Source: Dehalococcoidia bacterium
GTDB lineage: Bacteria > Chloroflexota > Dehalococcoidia > UBA2979
Assembly (NCBI GenBank): GCA_028279505.1
Contig: JANQNP010000120.1
Coordinates: 1-64,000 of the forward strand
Direction: 5' to 3'
DNA length: 64,000 bases
The translations under genes were made by a program, and so were the position numbers. Position 1 is the stretch's first letter; every line of letters starts with the position of its first letter. A model generated the notes under the pieces. The model saw only the letters and a list, made by a program, of their open reading frames with translations. It was not told the DNA's origin and made no database searches. Shown here one piece after another: positions 58,659 to 64,000 of the stretch.

Positions 58659-59434
58659 GCGACCGCACCGACGCCTACCTCGCCACCCTCGACGCCGCGC
58701 TGACCGTCGGCGCCCGGCACCGACGTCGCATCATCGAGGAGACGCGCGACCATCTCCGCGACGCCGCCACCCGCCTCGAATCGGTGGGCCTCGCCCCCGC
58801 CGCTGCCGAGGCTCAGGCGATCGCCGACTTCGGCACGGCCGCCGCCATCGCCCGCGCCTTCGACCCCGCTCCGACCCCGGCCCGCGTCGCCTCGACCATC
58901 GCCCTCCACGTCGCCCTCGTCGCCGCCTTCGCGATGATCACCCTCGGCCTCAGCGGCGCCCTCGCTGGCGCGATCGGCCTCGTCGCCGGCCCCGACGCCG
59001 TCTCCGGCGCCGCACCCGAGGGCCTGACCGCCACCGACTGCGCGCGTCTCGCCGTCACCGAACCCGGCGCGGCCACCTGTACCGAGGCCTGGTCCTGGCA
59101 CGCCCTCGAGGAGAGCGTGCTCTACCGCGTGCTCGCCGGAGCGCTGGGCGCGGTCGTCGGTATCGCCGCGTTGGCGGTCGCCCGCCGCCACCTCGCGCGC
59201 ACCACCTGGGCGCGACGCACCACCCGCCTCAGCGCCCTGACAGCCGCGGTCGCCTTCACCGCGCTCTGCGCCCTCGCAAGCGCGGGCGCACTCGGCCTCA
59301 CGACAAACCTCGGCCTGTTCGAGGGCTTCGGCCCCGGTTGGTGGCTCTCGCTGACGCTCGCGACCGCCAACGCGGCGATCGTCTCCGCAGCGGCGTACGC
59401 CGCGTCGAAGCGAGGCGTCACCCTCGCGGGCTAG
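58655..59434 (+). CDS. HAAS (permease-prefix) domain membrane protein
   Basis: This 259-aa protein has an N-terminal HAAS domain (YLATLDAALTVGARHRRRII, EETRDHLRDAATRLESVGLA, EAQAIADFGTAAAIARAF) and then four TM helices from about residue 82. Such proteins are usually co-encoded with PadR regulators and may sense membrane or envelope state and control the regulator. The GTG start overlaps the PadR stop. The 3' end shares the bases CTAG with the opposite MFS gene as stop codons. Confidence 0.85.
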   Translation: MSDRTDAYLATLDAALTVGARHRRRIIEETRDHLRDAATRLESVGLAPAAAEAQAIADFGTAAAIARAFDPAPTPARVASTIALHVALVAAFAMITLGLSGALAGAIGLVAGPDAVSGAAPEGLTATDCARLAVTEPGAATCTEAWSWHALEESVLYRVLAGALGAVVGIAALAVARRHLARTTWARRTTRLSALTAAVAFTALCALASAGALGLTTNLGLFEGFGPGWWLSLTLATANAAIVSAAAYAASKRGVTLAG

Positions 59435-60981
59435 CCCGCCGACACCGCCGGTCGCTCTTCGTCGACCACCGGCGACGCCTCCGGCGACACGACGTACCGC
59501 CAGTTCCCGATGCTGACGAGGGCGATCATCGCCGCAACAGCGATGCCCTGAGCGATGAAGAGCGCGCTCGCGCCCGTCCGGTCGGCAATCGCGCCGAGCG
59601 GGGCGGACATCATCGGCATCGTGCTGAAGGTCAGCATCATGATGCTCATCACCCGCCCGTAGTACTCCTGCTTCGACGCAGCCATCACCATCGTCATGTT
59701 CAGCGTCTGGAACGCCGTCAGCGCGAAGCCGAGGAAGACGATCGCAACGAGCGCGCCGCCCAGTCCCCACGCCGCCGACATCACGCCAAGCAACACCAGC
59801 CCGAGCGCGCCGAGCTGTCCGGACCCGAATTGCAGCAGCGGCTTCCGAGAGTGCTCGGCGAACATGGCGATCAGCAGCGACCCGACGAGCGCCCCGATCC
59901 CCGTCGCCGACATCAGCAGTCCGACGTTCGAGGCGTCCAGCTCCAGGTCACGCTCCACGAACCCGGGCAGCAGCGCCATGTAGGGCATCGCGAAGATCGC
60001 CGAGATGAACGCCATCGCCATCAGGAAGCGCAGCGTTCGGTCGCGCAGAACGTAGCGGATGCCCTCGGAAATCTCGCCGATCATGCCGGAGCGCTGACCC
60101 GGCATCGGGCGGCCGTGGACACGCGGGACGACCGCCAGGCCGATCACGCTGAGGACGTAGAGCGCGGCATTCGCGAAGTACGCCGCCTCGACGCCGCTCC
60201 ACACGATCAGCAGACCAGCGAACGCCGGACCGACGAGCCGCGTCCCGTTCATCGCCGCGTTGCTCATCGCCATCGCGCTCATGATCTGCTGCGGCCCAAC
60301 AACCAGCGCCATCAGCGGCTGCCGCGCCGGCATCCCGACCGCGAAGAGCGTCCCTTGGATCAGCCCCAGCACGAATAGGATCTCGATCGTCATCACCTCG
60401 GTCACGATCAAGATCGCCGTGATCAGGGCGAGCCCCCCGATCCCGATCTGCGTCACCAGCGAGAGATCGCGCTTGTTCACCCGGTCCGCGAACGCCCCGC
60501 CGAACAGCGAGAACAACAACATCGGCAGCCCGAACGAGAACATCATCAGCCCGAGCGCGCCGAAACTCTCGGTCAGCTCCCAGGCCAGGACGCCGCGCGC
60601 CACCTGCTGCATCTGCATCCCGGTGAACGAGAACAGCGACGAGGCCCACAGGAACCGGTAGTCCCGGTTCTCGAACACCTCCACCGCCTTGCGCAGCGAT
60701 GGCCGGTTGCCACCGCCCATCCCGGGCGGCCCCATGCCGGGCGGTCCGCCCATCCCCGGCGGCCCACCCATCCCACGAGGCCCGCCACCGCCGGGCGGCA
60801 TCCCGCCGCCGCCCCCACCGGGCGGCATCGCGCCACCCTCCGAGGGCACGCCGGGCCCACCTGGCGCCGAAGGCGGAGCGACCGCGCGGGTGTGCGGCTC
60901 GGGTCGGAGCGAATCGCTGGTCAAGAGTGGTCCTGTCACGTCACGGCGCTGCACGCGTCCGCGCCCGCCGAGGATACCCAA
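59431..60981 (-). CDS. MFS transporter with Gly/Pro/Met-rich N-terminal tail
   Basis: This 516-aa protein carries an EntS-like MFS domain from about residue 105: NRDYRFLWASSLFSFTGMQM, GGAFADRVNKRDLSLVTQIG and MALVVGPQQIMSAMAMSNAA, with about 12 TM helices. The tail before it is highly repetitive (GPRGMGGPPGMGGPPGM), with about 60 residues rich in Gly, Pro and Met. The start is uncertain: 60,981 or an ATG near 60,828 inside the tail. The family exports drugs or siderophores; substrate unknown. Confidence 0.85.
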   Translation of the reverse strand: MGILGGRGRVQRRDVTGPLLTSDSLRPEPHTRAVAPPSAPGGPGVPSEGGAMPPGGGGGGMPPGGGGPRGMGGPPGMGGPPGMGPPGMGGGNRPSLRKAVEVFENRDYRFLWASSLFSFTGMQMQQVARGVLAWELTESFGALGLMMFSFGLPMLLFSLFGGAFADRVNKRDLSLVTQIGIGGLALITAILIVTEVMTIEILFVLGLIQGTLFAVGMPARQPLMALVVGPQQIMSAMAMSNAAMNGTRLVGPAFAGLLIVWSGVEAAYFANAALYVLSVIGLAVVPRVHGRPMPGQRSGMIGEISEGIRYVLRDRTLRFLMAMAFISAIFAMPYMALLPGFVERDLELDASNVGLLMSATGIGALVGSLLIAMFAEHSRKPLLQFGSGQLGALGLVLLGVMSAAWGLGGALVAIVFLGFALTAFQTLNMTMVMAASKQEYYGRVMSIMMLTFSTMPMMSAPLGAIADRTGASALFIAQGIAVAAMIALVSIGNWRYVVSPEASPVVDEERPAVSAG

Positions 60982-61089
60982 CCTTTACGTGCACGTGAAA
61001 GTGCGAAACCCTACCTCTTCGGCGAGGCCATCGAGGCCAGCGAACGCCCTGGGCCAGCGAACGCCCGAGGCCAGCCAACGCCCGGTCGC

Positions 61090-61620
61090 TCAGTTCAGCG
61101 ACAGGTCACGCGGATAGAAGCTCAGCAGCTGCAAGTCGCCCCGCTGTCGCCGCAGCACGTTCCGCCACAGCAGCTCCGGCTCCGAGGTGTGTACATCCCC
61201 CGGCGCCCGGTGCACGACGAACCACGCCTCCGCCGCCAGCTCCCCGGCCAGCTGTCCCGCGCCCCAGCCCGCGTGCCCGGCGAACAGCCGCACCTGCCGC
61301 AGATCCGCCGGCGGCGGCTCCGACAGGTTCACGAGGGCGATCTCACCGTCGATCGCCCCCTCCGCCTCGGCCCCCGACGCCACACCGAGGATCGTCTCCG
61401 GCGCCACCGGCCCGCCGCCAAACAGCGTCGCCGGCTCCGCCAGCCACCGCGTCCACTCCGGCAGATCGTCATCGGTGTCGATCCCCAACGGCCGGTTGAG
61501 CACGATCCCGAACGTCCCGTCCGGCCCGTGATCCCCAATCAGCACCACGCTCCGTGCGAAGTTCGGATCCTCGAGCAGCGGACTCGCGATCAGCAGATGC
61601 CCCGGCGCCGGTTGCAGCAT
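61090..61620 (-). CDS. YqgE/AlgH family protein
   Basis: This 176-aa protein has the DUF179 signature: GHLLIASPLLEDPNFARSVV, GTFGIVLNRPLGI, LFGGGPVAPETIL, VRLFAGHAGWGAGQLAGELA and FVVHRAPGDVHT. It is cytosolic, of unresolved biochemical role; AlgH affects alginate regulation in Pseudomonas. ATG 61,620 is chosen at the family start. Confidence 0.9.
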   Translation of the reverse strand: MLQPAPGHLLIASPLLEDPNFARSVVLIGDHGPDGTFGIVLNRPLGIDTDDDLPEWTRWLAEPATLFGGGPVAPETILGVASGAEAEGAIDGEIALVNLSEPPPADLRQVRLFAGHAGWGAGQLAGELAAEAWFVVHRAPGDVHTSEPELLWRNVLRRQRGDLQLLSFYPRDLSLN

Positions 61621-61689
61621 CCGCAAATCATCGCAGACCCACGGCGCAACGTCGCCGCGCCCGCGGTCCACCCATCGAGGTCACGCGAA

Positions 61690-62115
61690 TCAGTCGGCGC
61701 GGCGCCGCTTCTTGTCCGCGTGATACCGCAGCGCCAGCGCGATGCAGTGGCTGACCGCCTCGGTCGGGATCGCCTCGTCCAGCTCGAACACGAACCCGCG
61801 GTCGCCCAGCATCGTCAGCCGGTCGCCGTACAGCTCGCGGTAGGTGTCGCCCAGGCTCGTCTGGCAGTTCACGTACATCGCGTACTGATCCGGCTCGCCA
61901 CGCACCGGCCCGACCCGGATCGTCGTCCCGCTCTTCGTCTCCGGAGTGAGGTAGCTCGGCTCACCCCACCGCAGCGCCTCCTCGATCGCACCGACCCCCT
62001 CCGTGGACTCGGCCGTTTCGAGGATCAACGACCGCAGCTCGAGCAGCCGCTCCCGCAACCGCGGCGGATACCCGTCGAACGTCGCGGCTACCTCGGGATC
62101 GTCGATGCGCTCCAT
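61690..62115 (-). CDS. DUF1801 domain protein
   Basis: This 141-aa protein has the DUF1801 (YdhG-like) pattern: YPPRLRERLLELRSLILETA, EALRWGEPSYLTPETKSGTT, YAMYVNCQTSLGDTYRELYG and a basic C-terminus. The family has an SRPBCC-unrelated alpha/beta fold, and some members have been described as iron-chaperone-like. Function here is unknown. Confidence 0.84.
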   Translation of the reverse strand: MERIDDPEVAATFDGYPPRLRERLLELRSLILETAESTEGVGAIEEALRWGEPSYLTPETKSGTTIRVGPVRGEPDQYAMYVNCQTSLGDTYRELYGDRLTMLGDRGFVFELDEAIPTEAVSHCIALALRYHADKKRRRAD

Positions 62116-62218
62116 CCCTCCAAGCTATGCCCCCTCCGAGGCCGCTCGCAACGCCGCCCGCGCCCGCTCCGGCGCTCCCCCGCGACGTGAGAGACTGACC
62201 CCCTCCCGAGGAGCACCG

Positions 62219-62656
62219 ATGCCCGACGACCCCCGCGCCGCCTGCACCTTCTGCCGCATCATCGACGGCGATCCCGAGGGCGACGTCGTCCTTGATGAGC
62301 CGCACGCCGTCGCCTTCCTCGACCACCGTCCGCTCTTCCCCGGCCACGTCCTCGTCACCCCGCGCGAGCACACGGCGACCCTCCCCGACCTCCCCGTCGC
62401 GGCCATCGGCCCCTTCTTCGAGACCGTGCAGCGGATCGCCACCGTGCTCCCCGGCGCGATGGACGCCCAGGGCACCTTCGTCTCGATCAACAACGTCGTC
62501 AGCCAGAGCGTCCCGCACCTGCACGTCCACGTCGTGCCGAGGACCAAGGGCGACGGCCTCCGCGGCTTCTTCTGGCCGCGCCACCCCTACGACGACGACG
62601 CGCACCAGCGCGCCGTCGCCGAGCAGATCCGTCAGGCGCTCGCCGGCTCCAGATAG
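62219..62656 (+). CDS. HIT-family hydrolase
   Basis: This 145-aa protein has CTFCRIIDGDPEGDVVLDEP at the start and the histidine triad HLHVHVVPR at the end. HIT proteins hydrolyse nucleotide phosphoramidates or dinucleoside polyphosphates. CxxC near the start suggests a structural zinc site. GAGGAGC precedes ATG 62,219. The 3' end overlaps egtD by 25 bases. Confidence 0.91.
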   Translation: MPDDPRAACTFCRIIDGDPEGDVVLDEPHAVAFLDHRPLFPGHVLVTPREHTATLPDLPVAAIGPFFETVQRIATVLPGAMDAQGTFVSINNVVSQSVPHLHVHVVPRTKGDGLRGFFWPRHPYDDDAHQRAVAEQIRQALAGSR

Positions 62657-63597
62657 AACACCCCGAACCACTCGCGCGGGTCCGTCCACCCCTCGACGAT
62701 CGTCAACCCCCCGAGGCGTGCCAGCTCCTCGAACCGCGCGCGCGTGTACTTGTGCGAATGCTCCGTGTGGATCGTCTCGCCGGCCGTGAAGTGGAAGGTC
62801 GACCCCGCCACCGTCACCTCCTGCGCGACCGTGCTCACGAGGTGCATCTCGATCCGGTGATCGACCTCGCTGTAAAACGCCAGGTGCTCGAAGCTCTCGA
62901 GGTCAAAGTCCCCGTCCAGCTCCTCGTTGATCCGCCGCAGCACGTTGAGGTTGAACGCCGCCGTCACGCCCCGCGCGTCGTTGTACGCCGGCTCCAGCAC
63001 CGACAGCGGCTTCTCGAGGTCCACCCCGATCAGCGCCCCGCCGTCGGCGCCGGCCAGCGACGCCATCCCCGCCAGCAACCGCCGAGCCTCGCCCGGCACG
63101 AAGTTCCCGATCGTCGAGCCCGGGAAGTAGGCAATCCGCCGCGCGGTCGCGGGCAACGAAGACGGCAACTCGATCGGCTGCATGAAGTCCCCGACCACCG
63201 GCTCGACTCGCAGCCCTGGGTAGTCGCCCGCGATCCCCGCCGCCGCTCGCAGCAGATGCTCCTCCGACACATCGATCGGCACGTATGCGGCCGGCGACTC
63301 CAGCGCGTCCAGCAGCAGCCGCGTCTTCACGCTGCTCCCGCTCCCGTACTCCACCAGCACGCAGCCCGGCCCGAGGCGAGCCGCCATCGCCCGCGCGTCA
63401 ACCTCGAGGATCGAGCGCTCCGTCCGCGTCGGGTAGTACTCCGCCAGCTCCGTGATCTCGTCGAACAGCGCCGACCCGCGCTCGTCGTAGAAGTACTTCG
63501 ACGGGATCGCCTTATGTTCCCGAGCGAGCCCCTCCAGCACATCCGTCGCGAACTCCGCGACGGCCGGCGAGAGCCGCAGCGACCCTGGCGTGCTCAT
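62632..63597 (-). CDS. egtD: L-histidine N-alpha-methyltransferase (ergothioneine)
   Basis: This 321-aa SAM-dependent enzyme has [54 protein letters not shown] (SAM loop), [30 protein letters not shown] and HTEHSHKY, all diagnostic for EgtD. It trimethylates histidine to hercynine. ATG 63,597 overlaps the stop of the upstream egtB gene (ATGA), so the two are coupled. Ergothioneine is a thiol antioxidant. Confidence 0.94.
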   Translation of the reverse strand: MSTPGSLRLSPAVAEFATDVLEGLAREHKAIPSKYFYDERGSALFDEITELAEYYPTRTERSILEVDARAMAARLGPGCVLVEYGSGSSVKTRLLLDALESPAAYVPIDVSEEHLLRAAAGIAGDYPGLRVEPVVGDFMQPIELPSSLPATARRIAYFPGSTIGNFVPGEARRLLAGMASLAGADGGALIGVDLEKPLSVLEPAYNDARGVTAAFNLNVLRRINEELDGDFDLESFEHLAFYSEVDHRIEMHLVSTVAQEVTVAGSTFHFTAGETIHTEHSHKYTRARFEELARLGGLTIVEGWTDPREWFGVFYLEPASA

Positions 63598-64000
63598 GCG
63601 TCCCTCGCGAGGCGGATCCCGCTGAACTGCCATCGCGCGTCCGGCGGGAAGAAGTTGCGGTAGGTCGGGCGAATATGACCGGCGCTCGGCGTCGCGACGG
63701 AGCCGCCGCGTAGCACCATCTGGTTCGACATGAACTTGCCGTTGTACTCACCGATCGCATCGTCCGAGGCGTAGAACCCCGGGTACGGCAGGTACGCGCT
63801 GCTCGTCCACTCCCACACGCCACCGTAGATCTGGCGCAGCGGCCCCTCCGAGGCGTCATCCGCGCTCGGTTGCCATCGGAAGTCGTCGGCGAAACGCCCC
63901 GCGCGAGGCTGATCGGTCGCCGCCACCTCCCACTCGAACTCCGTTGGCAGCCGCACCTCCGCCCACCGCGCGTAGGCGTCCGCCTCGTAGTGGCTCACGT
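63594..64000 (-). CDS. egtB: EgtB, hercynylcysteine sulfoxide synthase (3' part)
   Basis: Only the C-terminal 134 residues lie in the window; the gene continues beyond 64,000. The sequence is the C-terminal formylglycine-generating-enzyme-like domain: [52 protein letters not shown] and [20 protein letters not shown]. EgtB is a non-haem iron enzyme that joins hercynine to a cysteine or gamma-glutamylcysteine thiol with oxygen. Coupling to egtD supports the assignment. Confidence 0.9.
   Translation of the reverse strand, partial: VSHYEADAYARWAEVRLPTEFEWEVAATDQPRAGRFADDFRWQPSADDASEGPLRQIYGGVWEWTSSAYLPYPGFYASDDAIGEYNGKFMSNQMVLRGGSVATPSAGHIRPTYRNFFPPDARWQFSGIRLARDA

Noticed and set aside
1..64000. 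CRISPR arrays
   Set aside because: No regularly spaced direct repeats of CRISPR type were seen; the repeats found are the att pair, a 14-base tandem and imperfect recombinase repeats.

Overview
This 64 kb window is very GC-rich bacterial DNA. Outside the first 15.6 kb, codons end almost always in C or G, and the genes sit in short, tightly spaced or overlapping operons. The gene set includes SsuD-like and F420-type LLM oxidoreductases, several acyl-CoA-dehydrogenase-fold proteins, a DUF1501/DUF1800 pair, an SipW-type signal peptidase, ergothioneine genes, imelysins and an HTTM protein. This suits a Chloroflexota-like bacterium (Dehalococcoidia/Tepidiforma-like), but no marker gene proves it.

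Region 1 (12-15,664) is an integrated element at the 3' end of a tRNA-Asp gene. The tRNA 3' end recurs as a decayed direct repeat at 15,640-15,664 (13 exact bases, 21 of 25 overall), so a 15.6 kb island is bounded by attL and attR. Next to attL lies a large serine recombinase gene broken by two frameshifts, translationally coupled to a small membrane protein. The cargo reads rightward: an XRE regulator, an unknown 181-aa protein, and then a four-gene block. The block encodes an exported von Willebrand A protein with one TM helix, a 1036-aa FtsZ/tubulin-superfamily protein, a second large protein with two TM helices, and a 1241-aa four-TM protein. That last protein fuses a catalytically degenerate MrfA-like helicase, a DUF1998-type cysteine cluster and a HExxH peptidase. 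This membrane-tethered block is the most unusual content in the window.

Region 2 (15.9-30.7 kb) is host metabolism: class I aldolase, an SsuD/SfnC/SsuE-like desulfonation operon, an SipW-like signal peptidase, an ArsR-SRPBCC pair with a perfect operator over the start codon, small NTF2/ABM proteins, a WecG/TagA glycosyltransferase, DUF1501/DUF1800, an adenylosuccinate-lyase-family enzyme coupled to a DUF6282 hydrolase, an alpha/beta hydrolase, a cyclophilin, and a sulfotransferase-like gene with a frameshift near its end.

Region 3 (30.7-41.3 kb) holds a signalling unit (NMT1-type lipoprotein, Cache-HAMP-GAF histidine kinase, NarL regulator, with no transporter) and a metal-related operon (imelysin, di-haem oxidoreductase, imelysin) facing an HTTM/gamma-carboxylase-like membrane protein.

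Region 4 (41.5-64 kb) contains AzlCD, another flavin monooxygenase, DinB and VOC proteins, a CoA-transferase, a c-type cytochrome, an F420-type LLM oxidoreductase, two SDRs, a flavin reductase, a trypsin-like lipoprotein protease, homocysteine methyltransferase, an ABC exporter, a PadR-HAAS pair, an MFS exporter with a Gly/Pro/Met tail, AlgH, DUF1801, HIT, and egtD-egtB running off the right end. A short motif, CGAGG, is enriched on the + strand whichever way the genes point.
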